Assembly (NCBI GenBank): GCA_021234155.1
Contig: JAJEKV010000393.1
Location: 126,001-190,000, forward strand
Length of the DNA: 64,000 nt
From: Isoetes taiwanensis
Taxonomy: Eukaryota > Streptophyta > Lycopodiopsida > Isoetales > Isoetaceae
Direction of reading: 5' to 3'
Shown: positions 1 to 12,010 of the stretch, piece after piece
Layout: every line of letters starts with the position of its first letter
Numbering within the stretch: the stretch's first letter is position 1
The notes under the pieces: generated by a model
The model's input: the letters and a program-made list of their open reading frames with translations, nothing else
Database searches by the model: none
What the model was told of the DNA's origin: nothing
Translations under genes and position numbers: made by a program

Positions 1-34
1 CACCCTCGTTCCTGTATGTTATCCCTCTCATAAT
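1..34. repeat. Partial copy of a dispersed repeat, cut by window edge
   Basis: The first 34 bases match, with a few changes, the reverse complement of about 9263-9298. Both contain GTTATCCCTCTCATAA and a CACC.TCGTTC block. Similarity stops at about base 35. The rest of this copy would lie left of the window. Confidence 0.5.
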
Positions 35-153
35 TAGGCGAAATAGCCTCACTTTGAACATTACGGATGCAAAAATATTCTGCGGGGAGTTTAACGGCGC
101 CACTCCGCCAAACCTGGGATGTTTTCTGCCTTATAAATTAGATGGATTTTAAC

Positions 154-190
154 ACTAGTTTTGAAGGTAACGCTAGTTTTGAAGGTAACG
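154..190. repeat. Two-copy 18-bp tandem duplication
   Basis: CTAGTTTTGAAGGTAACG occurs twice in direct succession. No function is evident. Bases 35-540 otherwise hold nothing I can assign. Confidence 0.7.
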
Positions 191-558
191 CTTATTACGG
201 ATTTCTAACCGGATGGCTTTAGATGTTGAACTTCAAAACATACAAAAATTGGCTGAAACGATGATCAATCTAAATGACTCAAATCCGACTATGATCCATC
301 TATGTTCAGAGTTATACCATTCGAAATTCCTGAGAGCTTTTACGAAAAAATCAGGTTAGCTTAGCTTCGCATGAAGAGCAAAATCAACATCAATTGGATA
401 CGCGTTGCAATAAAACTGTACGGTTTTGAATCTTGCTTGGAAACTACAGTTCTAAAATTAGTCAGGGCACGTGATAATTAATAGAGTTAGAGACCACGCC
501 GCCTAGAAAAGGTCCTTCATAAAACAGTTAACCTTTATTTCATGGAACCATTTCATGG

Positions 559-2056
559 ATGCTTCCTTTATATATATTTTCTTACCTCACCAAGAGGAGA
601 TGGAGAGTAGGTCTGGTGAAAGTGCTAGCTTCCATGATTTCGTTTTCCACGTTTTTTACTCACGTTGATCCACAAGAAACAAATGTAGCATCCATTTTTG
701 AGGAAGATAAGTTTTCTGACAGAAACGATCCTTTACAAGAAACAAAGGCAGCAGGGATTCTTGAGGAAAGTAAGGTTGCTGAGAAAAATGATCCTTTACA
801 AGAAGCAAAGGCAGAAGTAATTCTTGAGGAAAATAAACTTGCTCAGTCTGATGAGGATCTTGCTCTTGCAGTCAACTCTAATAAGATTGCTCCATATGCC
901 TTAGAAAAAGAATTGGGAGATTGTGACAGAGCAGCCTCTGTGAGAAAAAGGGCAGTGGAATTGAGGGCTGGTAGGTCATTGGAAGGGCTACCAACGTTAG
1001 GGCTAGATTATGCATCTTGGGTATGTGCAGATCCCTGTTGGTGTTGCAGGACCCTTGATATTGGATGGTATGGAATATATGATTCCCATGGCCACCACTG
1101 AAGGTTGTCTTGTGGCAAGCACTAACAGAGGTTGCAAGGCCATATCTCAATCTGGTGGAGCTTCCAGTATTCTTCTACAGGATGGAATGACCAGAGCTCC
1201 TGTAGTGAAATTTGCATCCATCAAGCGCGCCTCGGAGCTCAAGTTCTACTTAGAAGATGAGCAAAACTTTCATCCCATATGCTCCTTGTTCGATCAAACA
1301 AGCCAGTTTGCCAGGTTGCAACATATCAAATGTTCCCTCGCTGGTCTATATGCATATCTGAGATTTACTTGCTCAACAGGTGATGCGATGGGAATGAACA
1401 TGGTATCAAAAGGTGTTCAGAATGTTCTTGACCATCTTAAACACCTTTTCCCAGACATGGAAGTTGTCAGCATATCTAGCAACTTTTGTGCAGATAAAAA
1501 GGCCACAGCAGTAAATTGGTTAGAAGGTAGAGGCAAATCTGTAGTGTGTGAGGCTGTTATAAAAGAGGAAGTGGTAACCAAGGTTCTTAAGACTTCAGTA
1601 TCAGCTCTTGTGCAAGCCAATATTGCGAAAAACCTTGTTGGATCTGCCATGGCTGGAGCCCTAGGTGGTTACAATGCGCATGCTGCTAACATTGTATCTG
1701 CTATTTTTATAGCAACTGGTCAGGATCCTGCTCAGAATGTTGAAAGCTCACATTGCATTACACTTATGGAATCTGTAAATAATGGGCATGACTTGCATGT
1801 TTCTGTTAGCATGCCATCAATTGAGGTCGGCACGGTCGGCGGTGGAACAAAACTTGCTTCTCAAGCAGCTTGTTTGAATTTGCGTGGAGTGAAAGGGGCT
1901 AATATAGAATCACCTGGTATGAATGCACAAACCTTGGCAAAGATTGTTGCAGCTGGAGTCCTTGCTGGAGAGCTCTCCCTTATGGCTGCACTAGCTGAAG
2001 GCCAACTTGTAAAGAGCCACATGAAGTACAATCGATCTACTCCAAGTTTCCTATAA
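559..2056 (+). pseudogene. HMG-CoA reductase (HMGR), intronless and frame-broken copy
   Basis: HMGR reduces HMG-CoA to mevalonate with NADPH, the committed step of the cytosolic isoprenoid pathway, on the ER. The catalytic domain reads open from the ATG at 1010 to the TAA at 2056 (348 codons) with family landmarks in order: [33 protein letters not shown], the DKK lysine, GQDPAQN, GTVGGGT and SHMKYN. The four catalytic residues (Glu, Lys, Asp, His) are all present. The N-terminal part (559 onward) is in another frame and reaches RSLEGLP..GLDYAS. The stretch normally linking these (ILGQCCEMP-like) is missing, which implies loss of about 29 nt near 1007-1016 and a frameshift. The membrane region is barely recognisable. 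Plant HMGR genes usually have introns in the catalytic domain; none is seen here. A processed retrocopy or recent pseudogene is most likely. A soluble protein starting at 1010 is possible but would lack the ER anchor. Confidence 0.85.
667..852 (+). repeat. Three tandem ~21-codon repeats in the HMGR linker
   Basis: Units start at 667, 727 and 790, each opening with GAT encoding D-P. Their pattern is DP.QE...A.ILEE.K. The first unit is one codon shorter. The acidic linker between membrane and catalytic domains of plant HMGR is normally variable, so an in-frame expansion here is plausible. Confidence 0.75.
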
Positions 2057-2712
2057 CAGCAGTTCCTGCACTTGTAACTATAAGCAAATTTTTTATAAAC
2101 TTTTGAAAGCAATCAATATAGTTGATTTCTGGAAAGTGAATCTACTTCTTTTGGTGATTATTGAAACAGAAAATGCTATATCCTAAGGACAATCTTATGA
2201 ACAACCATGTTTGTCATGGATAGAAATGTAACAGATCTAACACTGTTATTTTAGGGCAGGAAAACAGACAGACGCCCATTCGTTTTGGTTCGTCTAGGGT
2301 TCCATTTTTCATCTGCAAGAGTCTTCTATAGTTCTTATGTTAGCTAAACTCTTATGTAGTTCGTCGGAGGGATCAACGAATCAAGGATCGATCTGAAACC
2401 CTTCGCCGTATCCTCTATAATCTTCACATCATTTCCAAAGTGCAAAAAAAAACTATGATCGTTGTAGCATCTCAAGAACGCCAAAAAACTCTGCACAAGG
2501 GGATGTTAGCTATCCAGTCTTCAGCTTGGCGCCATCTCTTATAAGCTCAGAGATTGATGCCTCCCACTTTGATTCGCGTGTTTATCCTGCTGAAGTTTGG
2601 AGGAGCTGTTTCAAGTTCATTGTCAAAAACCATGGAATATTCTGGAGAATATTACATGATCTGATGGCCACAAAAATTCCTAATACATACCCCATGATAA
2701 TACTAACTCCAT
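2057..2712. other. HMGR 3' flank, no gene recognised
   Basis: An A9 run at about 2443-2451, roughly 390 bp after the HMGR stop, could be the remnant of a poly(A) tail of a retrocopy, but it is short and I could not find flanking direct repeats. Short ORFs here do not resemble known proteins. Confidence 0.3.
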
Positions 2713-2761
2713 ACAAGAAATTTATCGCGGCGGCCAAGGCCGCCGCGAACATTTCTCTTCT
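2713..2761 (-). repeat. GC-rich fold-back element, copy 1
   Basis: Arms GGCGGCC and GGCCGCC form an 11-bp perfect stem (TCGCGGCGGCC/GGCCGCCGCGA), extended by imperfect arms AGAAAT..T and A..ATTTCT. The sequence is the reverse complement of copies at 19431-19482 and 21310-21358. The shared part is about 45 bp and no coding capacity is present. Confidence 0.75.
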
Positions 2762-3232
2762 TCCAAATCCATTAGGGGGGATTTGTGTCAACTTGGAACC
2801 AACGTAAAAACACATCTTCAAGCATATCTCAAGCCATGATGCTTTGCCTCATATTGAAGATAATAATGTTATTTCAAGGCTCTCAAAATGAGGTTCAAAT
2901 TTTGAGATGGACTTTGCTCGCATTAGTTAGAAGTGTGTTTAAAAGCAAACATTTAAATAAAACCTCATTAACCAAGAATTGTCACAGAACGAGGATAAAT
3001 ATAAGACCCACTTGTTTGGGTTAATTGTTTGGGTTAATGGCAACCAAATTTTATGTCACAGATTTTACCATTGTCTGATTCTACCCGATTCATTCGTTTT
3101 TTTGGCACCACTTGGGTTGTTGAATCCAGTTTATTTACTTGGTTCCGGTGAAAAATTGGAGCCCCAATTCCGTTTCTGGCCGGAGTTCTTGCTTGATTCC
3201 GCATTGGTGGTGTTTTATTTTTTAAGGTGGGA

Positions 3233-3373
3233 ATGATGGCTTCAATGGCTCACGTTAAGCAGCAACCCTTCTCGGGAAGCAGCCCATCTTATTCTAGAGC
3301 TGGGTCTTCTTCAAATCTACTTATGTCCAAATCCTTCCAAATCCTTCCGGTATGCTTGCCCTTAGTCATTTGA
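3233..3373 (+). CDS. Short Ser-rich ORF, possible transit-peptide start; unrecognised
   Basis: The 46-codon ORF starts MMASMAH and is rich in Ser, Lys and Gln with no acidic residue, which resembles an organelle transit peptide. A second frame just downstream (3349 on) continues with Arg-rich sequence, so a frameshifted first exon is possible. I do not recognise a family, and the ORF could be chance. Confidence 0.15.
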   Translation: MMASMAHVKQQPFSGSSPSYSRAGSSSNLLMSKSFQILPVCLPLVI

Positions 3374-4043
3374 GGCGCCAGAGCAAGCGCCTGTATGCAA
3401 CTCAAAGACAGCGGCCTAATACTACCACTGCATACCGGCCCTGTACAGCATTTTTACACTAAACCATTTTGTCAGTGATTGAGCGACCCTGCTAACTCTA
3501 AAGTTATCTATGGAATGCATGCCATATCTGGAGCACTGTAAGTCTTTCACCAAAACTAGAACTCCACTTCGCTGCATGATGTGTCCAGATATTCCATCCT
3601 TCCTGTTTGTTTTGTCTGAATGCTCAAAGGGATCAAAGACCGTAATCATGATGTGAAGTTGTGGAGATCGCTTCATGCTAGTATGCCGTTTCCAACATCT
3701 GAGTAAGACCTAATCCGGGGACAGCCGAAACCATTGTCGCTTTTCTGTAATTTTTTTTAATACCTCGTTTCTTATGTCCAAACTGCCCAAGAATCCTCCA
3801 ATCCGGCTATCTCTGCCATTTTGAGCAGCTCTGAGCTTCTGGGCAGTGCGGATTGGCAGCAATTCATAGCCCTCAACCTGCGAGCCCAAATAAAGGGAAT
3901 AGGCCATCTGCTGGAGACGCAGCTCCGGCGAAATGAACGTGGCGCTGAGTGTTTTTTTTTTCCTTTTTTCAATAGTGCTATTTTTTGCCCCCCAAACACA
4001 GAATATGCCAAAGCATCTTGCCAATAATAATTATATGAGTTAG
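3374..4043. other. Unassigned; two minus-strand ORFs of unknown origin
   Basis: Minus-strand ORFs at 3422-3676 (84 codons) and 3710-4024 (104 codons) have fairly protein-like composition but no motif I recognise. They may be decayed exons or chance ORFs. Confidence 0.2.
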
Positions 4044-4091
4044 ATATTCAAAAATGTCTTCTCTTCCATATATTCAAAAATGTCTTCTCTT
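4044..4091. repeat. Two-copy 24-bp tandem duplication
   Basis: ATATTCAAAAATGTCTTCTC plus TTCC is repeated exactly, with the second unit starting at 4068. Confidence 0.8.
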
Positions 4092-6240
4092 CTATTATTG
4101 CTCTATCCTTATTGTTTTTTTTGGATCATTGGATCCAAGCATAGTTCTATGAATATGCCAAATCAAGGGTCGTGGAATTTACACATCAGACCCACGTATG
4201 CGCTTGCGCACCCCATATGGCTATTATACGTATATACATACATCATATACTTCAATCTATACACATAAGAAATGAATATATTACCATTGCGCATTCACAA
4301 AACACAGATATAAGACACAGATAACAAGAAATCAGAGTCAATAACAGATCAGAAGAAATATGGTGGCATTTATTGCAAACGTGACATAGCTCAAACAGAA
4401 TTGCATTTTCGCCAGAACTTGGAGTCTTCTCTTGAACCTGTGGGGAACCTTTGCAGCACTCCTCCGAACCTCCCAACCACCCACTGCACAATCCGAATTG
4501 GAGCTTCAATTTCTGCTGCACACTCTTTAAGAGAGCTTCTAAAGCTTTGACACTGCAAACTTCAAAGCCCTCGACTCACAAAGTAGGTTCACATAGAAGC
4601 CTGAAGAAGAGACCTCACAAAGGACCTGTGTAGGTAGATAAACAAAGCAGAAAGGAAAGAACAAGCAACAGGTACTTAAGGCATCTTTGCATGAGACGCC
4701 ATAGTCATGACTGCGATCGCCGCCGCTGGCATGGGGGCCGCTCTGGTAAGGCGGGAGCTGCCACAAAGGCGAGAACTGCCACAAAGGCTTAATTGCCATT
4801 GTGGCCCCGCTTCTTCGTTCTTTGCCCTTCGGCTTCCCTCGCTTCCCCGCAACATGGCATCCTCGAGAAAACCTTATCGGTCATTGAAAAACAAAGCATC
4901 TCTCTCTGTGCAATCGATACAGCTTCTTCTCGTTTCTTAGGCCGCCATGCTCGGACGGCGGCCGCCACGCGTTTCCAACAGCCAACATTAGACAAGGCCC
5001 AAATTATTTTTACCAAAACCCTAACCCCCATATTTCGGCCCACCTTCGCCAAAACCTTAGTACTTGGATAATTTGGGAACCTTATGGGATAATCCAGCTT
5101 AGCTACCTTTATTAAGCCTACAATCTACTTACTTAAATTGCGTTTGGGGGGTGTGTCCTCTTTTTTCCGGCCGCCTGTGGACATCGAAATCCGGCCAAAA
5201 AGCGAAATTTTAGAACCGGAAACTAATTTTTGGACTTCCGGTTTTAACCCGCTTTTGTTTTCGTGGAGCGTTTTTTTTTTTTTTTTTACTAGTTTTTTTT
5301 TCATAATCATACCGGGCGATGATCCGCTGCCTCGTTTCACCGGCTTCCACAATTTTTTTTGATTCTTGATTTCTTGAAGGGCTTTACAATGGTCCGAAAG
5401 GTCTTTGGTAATATTAGCTTCACGCCGGAGTGGATTACGTTTTCTTGAAGGGAGCGTTCGAATCCCATAGCAGGTAGAAGGTAGCACCTTAACTCTTCTT
5501 TCCTCCTTATCTTTACATCTTTTGATTATATAGAATGTTTTCCAGATTTACGTAAGTTTTTCACTTGATTTTCGTAGTGAGCTTTCTCTCGTCGCGATCT
5601 ACATCGCACATTTCGGCTTACCTAAGGAGTAAAAAATCGGCCAATGTAATATCGTAGATCCTCATTGTTTATTTGTTGTCATCAGAACTCAAACCGCCCC
5701 GCCATAGCCATGAATGGCATTTAATGCCTTGGCGATTTACCGCCTTTTTCTCATGTCCTAACTTTCTTTTCGTTTTCTTCTCGGGGATCTATGCGTGGAG
5801 GTGAAGTCCGCTTAGCAAGAAATCAAGTCTTGGTCTCGTGTAGATTCTCACCTTTTTATTGTCATGCCTACCATCTTCTTGCTTACTTGCAAGTATATAA
5901 AGCCAAATCCAGCCCCGCCCTAGCCATGAATGGCATTGTTTAGTTCCTTCTTAACCGTGTCCCTTTTTTCGGCTTCGGCACAAAACAGCTTTTCAAGCGC
6001 TTTGACCGGTTTAATGCGGTGCTTAATACTTCTTTGTCCATACAAAATCTCGATGTGCTTATTTGTGTTTTTGGCCCGGACTTTATATCACGGTGATTCG
6101 GATTCTCGATTCTCTTGCACTTCTCCTCCACTTTCTTCCCACGCGGTAAATGCTAAAGCAAAGCGGCAAGCAGCTTCAAAAAGTAATGTAACGCCACAAG
6201 AACTTGATTTACGTTAGAAGCTCAAGAATCCCATGGCTTT
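4092..6240. other. Intergenic, no gene recognised
   Basis: Contents are an 18-bp tandem duplication at 4751-4786 (GCGRGARCTGCCACAAAG), T-rich runs at about 5270-5310, and two copies, about 210 bp apart, of a segment containing TAGCCATGAATGGCAT (near 5705 and 5917). ORFs of about 80-120 codons (for example minus 5125-5487) are low-complexity Lys-rich and carry no recognisable domain. Confidence 0.4.
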
Positions 6241-8875
6241 ATTTTGAGCAATGTGTTTTGCGCCAGAGCTTACAACTCATGCGGATATGGTATTTTTATG
6301 GCATGGTTCATTCGGCATGATTTAAGGTGCATTGCACTTCAAGTTATTTCTCGCGTTTTATGATTTCTTCCTTTTGTGCCATTTTGGTTTTGTTCTCATG
6401 CTTTAAGACGTTATTTTTTTACCTCTGTCTTGCAGAGGTATGTAGCGTTTGCTACTGTAAAACATTTTCGCGGATCTTCTATAGATCACATTTTTAGGTA
6501 AATGGAAGAGACATGGAAATAATCATCGGGCATTTTCGCATGGCTTTCACACGGAGGAGCGTAGGCATAGACATGGCAAAAATCTATAGGTAAGTATATT
6601 TTTGTGGAAATATTTTTGTGCAATAACGCCATTACTCAATGTAATGCAATCATGACACTGGCATACACTCTGTTTGCATGGCTAACTAACTATATTCTCA
6701 TTTCATAACCGGGCGTTAATGGTTTGCATGGTTTGCTAATCTTCCAATTACTTTTTTCGCCATGTTGTGTGATTACGCAGAGTTTACGCAATTAGCATTT
6801 GTACTTGAACCCTTGCATTTTGCATTTAAATTCAGGTAAGGTTTGGGCATTAAGGTTAAAATATCAAGGGATAACGGGATCAACGCCGTGAGGTTTGTAC
6901 AAATGTGGTTTTTGCTAAATGCATCCTTAGTGTACAAATAAGAGGAAATTAATATTTCTTTGGATATTGTGTCTGCGGCATGTACTTTCGCGGCATGTAC
7001 TAATGCTATGTTTCCAAAAACATTGAGACATTCTTAGGAATCCTTCAAAGAGCGAGAGTAAATTTGTCACCGTGTGACTTCAAGGTGAAGCTCCACAAAG
7101 AAAGTTGATGGTTGTGTGTTATCATCTTTGCTTTTTATTGGACAAGTGTTAAAACCTGAGCTACATTTGCATTCTTTCTTTATGCCCATGTTAAATAACA
7201 TGTTACTTTGCCGTTGCCTTTATTTGCCTAAACAAAATCATCTAGAATTGCAAAATAATATTTTGTTTAAAGTTGCAGGTTAAGAGTGAATCAGACTTTT
7301 TGTTATTAATATTATGGGCCATCTTTATCTCCATTTCGAAGTCCCACTATAACACAGTTATGTACACCTACAACAAATCTATGAAACCTAGATTTGTTGC
7401 ATCTTCTGCAAACAGGTTCTTTTCAAGGGAAAGAGTGCATCTCTTGCAAATGATATGCACCAATAGATCAATGAAAGTGTTCCCAAAAATATTAATTTGT
7501 TTTTAAAATAGGCAGTTTTGCTTTGATCAAGAAGAGTTTCAGAACTGAAGCATTTATGTATTTACGTTGCTGTGATTTCTTTGCACAACAAAATGCATTT
7601 TTCACATACAAAATTTCATTCACAGTTAAACAAGATTTTTTTCACATGGCAATGGGCACTAATCTGCAAATGCATAACTACAGTTTGAAATTGAGTGCAT
7701 CTTAAAGGTTAGATGAACATATTGTATGTGAATCCTATAGAACTATATTGCGAAGAAGTAGTTATCTATACGATAGCAAATGATATGCCTTTTGTTGTTT
7801 AAATCGAAATGCGAAAAACAAAATAATACCTTTAAAAAAGTGGACAGGAATTATGTTTGTTATTGTTTGCACTTTGATTATTTTGATGCACGCTATCACT
7901 GTCGAGGAGCAACAATCTTGAAGCTGGCACCATTAAAGATTGCTTTTTTTTCAATGTCGTGGATGCATAAAGACATTAAAGGCCGAGTAAAAACACATGT
8001 AACATGTTAAAGCTCGAATAAGTAATGTTCTAAAACAACATGCAAATGAGTGTTAGCGAGCAAACCATTGATAAGACGCATATATTTGTTTGTATAAATG
8101 TTTCTTAGAAGTGTCAAGTATCGTCTTTACAACTTGATTTTAACCGATAATGGCAAGCAGGTTGATTTAAGGGATATACTAACTTAGAGAATCAGTGGAC
8201 TACGCATTTCTGAAAGACTACCATTGGGTTTAGAGAAACATCATGTACTACAAGATCACAAGAACTTTGCCATGCAAAAAATGTTATAAAATCCCATGAA
8301 AATGGAAAACACACCAGTTGCGGGAACGAAAATACCAGCCTAATGTGCATAGGGTAGCGAGCGTGGAAATTGAGGAGCTCATTGCAAATTTTGCACCGAC
8401 GAAGTTGTCAAGTTGGACCACTTCATCCAACTAATTGATATTTGCCCAAATCTACCCAAGGGAGGATAGAGTACATGTACCTACCTATTGGGTAATGTGG
8501 TGGTTTGACTAACCTCCAATTGTTTGTCTTTTTTATCAGGTAAGAAGCGACACCTTGCACTAACATCTTGAGCATAAGTTTTGAATTTTCCTTTCCAAAT
8601 TTCGTCTTTAGAGATAGATTTGATTGCCTTCCACATTCCTTATAAAACATTGTTTTCTCTTATGAAATCCATAAATGCAAAGTTTATAACAAAAACAATC
8701 ACAAAAGCAAATAATGCTCATTCTTGCCAATATCAACATGCGATATTGTCGAAGTTGCACATATGAACATTGAAGCTCGATTAAAAACACATGCCAAGAC
8801 ATTAGCCCGACAACGCCGGGCACACGTTTACTAGTAACACTTAAATTCATTGTCCACCTTACCTGTGACTTGCAC
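6241..8875. other. AT-rich intergenic DNA, nothing assignable
   Basis: All reading frames are short and none resembles a known protein. No repeat, RNA gene or mobile-element terminus could be supported by eye. Confidence 0.4.
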
Positions 8876-9042
8876 CTTGACCTTGGGATCCCTATCCCTC
8901 CATCTTGACGAGCTATGTAGATAATGAGCTGGAGCATGCCTTGACAATGCGCATTGGCCATCTTGACCTTGGGATCCCTCCATCTTGACGAGCTATGTAG
9001 ATAAATGAGCTGGAGCATGCCTTGACAATGCGCATTGGCCAT
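8876..9042. repeat. Two-copy ~84-bp tandem duplication
   Basis: Units 8876-8961 and 8962-9042 are nearly identical, sharing CTTGACCTTGGGATCCCT, CATCTTGACGAGCTATGTAG and GACAATGCGCATTGGCCAT. They differ by a 6-bp and a 1-bp indel. The duplication looks recent and has no coding meaning I can see. Confidence 0.85.
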
Positions 9043-9262
9043 CTGCTGCAAATCTTCCCTTCATGTGGCACTGCCTTGTTCCTACACCTTGAGCTCCTTC
9101 CTTCAAGACCAGCTAACAACTAGATAAAAAAAAAGCGGCTCTAGGGTTCTTCCCTATTTATAGCCCCCAAATTAAAGCTAGGCCCTAGGATTGGGTCACT
9201 TAGTCCATTCATGCACCGCCACATATCAATGTGGGTTGCATAGGTCATAAATGGCATATTAA

Positions 9263-9374
9263 TGTTATGAGAGGGATAACACCCGAGAACGATGGTGTTA
9301 TTCCCTATTATAACAAACGAGGGCCGGAAGCCCGAGTTTGGTAGGGCGTAACACCTGAGTTCTAGGGTGTTATC
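9263..9374. repeat. Pair of ATAACACC hairpins in a dispersed repeat
   Basis: ATAACACC-10 nt-GGTGTTAT (about 9277-9302) and GTAACACC-10 nt-GGTGTTAT (about 9347-9373) are similar stem-loops about 70 bp apart. The left part matches the first 34 bases of the window in inverted orientation, so this is a repeat family. The type of element is unknown. Confidence 0.5.
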
Positions 9375-9672
9375 TGCCTTAACAAACTAGATCTGAGAGT
9401 TTTATGGTGGTTTTGTGATGATTTCCATAACATGCTAGGTGTTTATGGCCATTTGACATAGCAAACCAGTGTCATGAACTTACTCAAAAACAAGGAAAAT
9501 ACATAAAAAAAATACGTAATATATATGCAAGAAATATGCTGAGATCGGCAAAGAATCTAATGTATGATGAAGAATCAAGCATACGATGACCCGAAGGCAA
9601 ACATGAATATGAGACAGATGCCTAGAAGGCTCAAGATTGGCGTTGAATCGGAATGGTTCGATAATAATGAGC
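9375..9672. other. No recognisable feature
   Basis: AT-rich sequence without motif. It separates the hairpin repeat from the first SINE copy and does not read as a continuation of the gypsy RNase H. Confidence 0.3.
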
Positions 9673-9790
9673 TCCAAAGGTGTATGGTTTGCAACTAGAA
9701 AGTTGCAAGTTTGAATCTTACCTCGTGCAACTATCATTTTGCATTTGTGTGACGATTATATTCGTAAATAACGAGTATAATACCTCTATG
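9673..9790 (+). mobile_element. tRNA-like SINE, copy 1
   Basis: About 118 bp matching 12033-12152 in direct orientation. It has a degenerate box B (AAGTTTGAATCTTA), better preserved in copy 2. Both end in a GAGTATAATACC..TATG tail. The right end abuts the gypsy RNase H remnant. Confidence 0.65.
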
Positions 9791-10757
9791 CAAAAAACAT
9801 CTCCACTCCTCAAAAGAATCAACTATCACCAACAGCTCCTTATCATAAATTGGAACTTCCACGAGTGATAGGCGATCGAATGCAGTTCATGGTCGTCCCC
9901 CTTTCTGTGACAGGATACTGCCAAGAGCAAAATTAGAAGCATCAGCTTCGACAACATATGGGCTTGAAGGATCTACATGACCAAGAACTAGTGTCATGAA
10001 GTATGTCAAAGGAAAGGGATCTCCAAATAATCCTGAATAAAACGCTAATAGAAGTTGGCAAATCCAAGAAAATGCTGAATATCCCAGACAGAAGAAGGTG
10101 TTTGCCACTCTAGAATAGTGTTGACCTTTGCACGATCCATAGAGGCTCCATGAGGAGTGACTGTATAGCCAAGGAACTCAACGTTATCTTGCTCAAACTG
10201 ACACTTCTCTAGCTTGGTATAAAATCCATGTTCCTGCAACTTATAAAGGACATTGGGTATGTCTTTTACGCTCTTCCAGAGTCTTTGAATAAATCAGAAT
10301 ATCATCTAAATAGATGATAACAAAGAAATCCAAAAACTCCTGAAAGTCATCATTAGCCATGTTTTGAAAGACACCTGGAGCATTAGTAAGGCCAAAGGGC
10401 ATGACAGGATACTCATAATGGCCATACCAAGTTCGAAAGACTTCTTCCACTCATCACCTTCCTTAATCCGAATAAGATTATAGGCACTTCGAAGATCAAT
10501 TTTTATGAAATATCATGCGCCTTGCAGCCACTCAAGTAATTCTGGAATCCATGGAAGAGGAAACCAATTGCGCACAGTGATCTTGTTGAGGCCGCAATAA
10601 TAAAGTATTGTCCTTCTTGGAGATGAAAAAGATAGGAGCCCTTGCAGGTGACTAAGAATGTCCGATAAACCCAGTTGCAAGAATGCAAAGCCTCCAACTC
10701 TGTTGGCGACAAACCATAATGGTGGAGTCCCTGGATGGAGATAAATGGGGCAATCAT
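9791..10757 (-). pseudogene. gypsy reverse transcriptase-RNase H remnant
   Basis: RT copies element RNA into DNA; RNase H removes the RNA strand. Segments at 10503-10757 and 10241-10450 cover the RT fingers and palm, with [12 protein letters not shown] and the catalytic box YLDD. 10045-10239 holds KLEKCQF..VEFLGY and FLGFANFY. 9887-10108 gives the RNase H opening V-E-A-D-A-S and, further left, YDKELL..VDSFEEWR ends at about 9791. Segments lie in different frames, so the gene is dead. Confidence 0.85.
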
Positions 10758-11085
10758 AGGGACGATGCTACGGAAATTTGCGAGCTTTTACCTTGTCAAA
10801 AATATTGGACAAATTCTTGTATTTATCGGGAAGAACAGGGGCGACATTATTGAAGCAGAGCTAGTTGAAAGATGAACTTGAATTGCACATGCTGAACTGG
10901 GATCTTGCCTTCCAGATCTGATAAATTTATGGAGAGAGATCTTTAAGATACGGAGCTAAGGGCATGACTGGGATGAAGCTTTTACAAGAACAGAAGGTTA
11001 GATAGGATCTGAAGCTGGAGCAGGGACTGGAACAAGAACTGGAGCCTCATCTAGAACATAAATTGAAGCAGAGATAGGAACCGGA

Positions 11086-11612
11086 TCAGGACATGGAGTA
11101 AAACATAGAAATTGGAACATGAGCAAGAGCAGGATCAGGAGCCCATGATATTGTACAGACTAGAGTAGATGTGGACGTAGAGGCAAGAACTGCAGACGAA
11201 CTGGGACTAGATCTAGAACCAGCAAAAAAGAAAGATCTAGAGCACCAATCAATTTGTGGGTTATGCAACTCGAGCCAGGGAAGACCCAAAACTATAGAGC
11301 ATATAGGCTAGCAATGAGATTAAAGGGTATGTTACAAAAAGCTCTCTCAAACAGAACTCCAAGAGGTGCAGTACATTCTGTGACTATGCCCGTGGAGATC
11401 TCATGTCCATCAATCACACCAACAAAACTGGGATGCGCAAGCCTGATTCTAGGGATGGCGTGCTTAGAAGCAAATGCGTTGTCCATAAAACAAACATTCG
11501 CACCACTATTGAGTTGCATCAGTGCATCCAACTTTAAAATCTCTGACTCTAATGATATTGAGATAAAAAAAAAAATTCTTACTATCCTTACTAGAGGAAA
11601 TAAACCCTTCAT
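11086..11612 (-). pseudogene. gypsy retropepsin remnant with Asp-to-Asn active site
   Basis: The 11292-11612 ORF reads LNSGANVCFMDN where aspartic proteases of this family have D-S/T-G-A. The catalytic Asp appears replaced by Asn. Downstream, 11086-11289 has GLPWLELHNPQIDW, the usual box that follows gypsy proteases. A frameshift separates the two. Confidence 0.75.
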
Positions 11613-12010
11613 TCCCTGTGAGAGGAGTCTAAGAAATGTCGACCAGCCGTCGAGATAGTCCTACTACTCGGATCGTCCATTGATTTTTTTTTTTGCTGAA
11701 TTGGGCACTTAACTGGATATCCACAAGTAATACGGCCAGCTCCTCCACAGTAGAGGCAAAGATTAGCCTGCCTCTGATGCTGCTTCTCGGCTGCTGACAA
11801 GGAGCCTCAAACTACATGATTGATCTGCATGGGCATTGGACTATCTACCTAGAGGTGCCAGATGGAGCAGAGACTGGTTCTATAGGTGCTTTTGGGAAAA
11901 AAGTCTGATAGCGTCTTTCTTGTTTCTATGCAATCGATGATTAATACATCGAACTGCAAATCTGATGGCCTCTTCTAGAGTTTTGGGATTATGTAAATGT
12001 GTAAGAGATT
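11609..12010 (-). pseudogene. gypsy gag C-terminus with degenerate zinc knuckle
   Basis: KTLEEAIRFAVRC near 11950-11995 is the typical end of the gag domain. The nucleocapsid knuckle (CLYCGGAGRITC) near 11730 keeps the first two Cys, but the His is lost. Stops interrupt the region. Confidence 0.7.

Noticed and set aside
5440-5480. tRNA-like text GCGTTCGAATCCCATAGC
   Set aside because: Box-B-like, but the T-stem does not pair and no acceptor, D or anticodon arm can be drawn.
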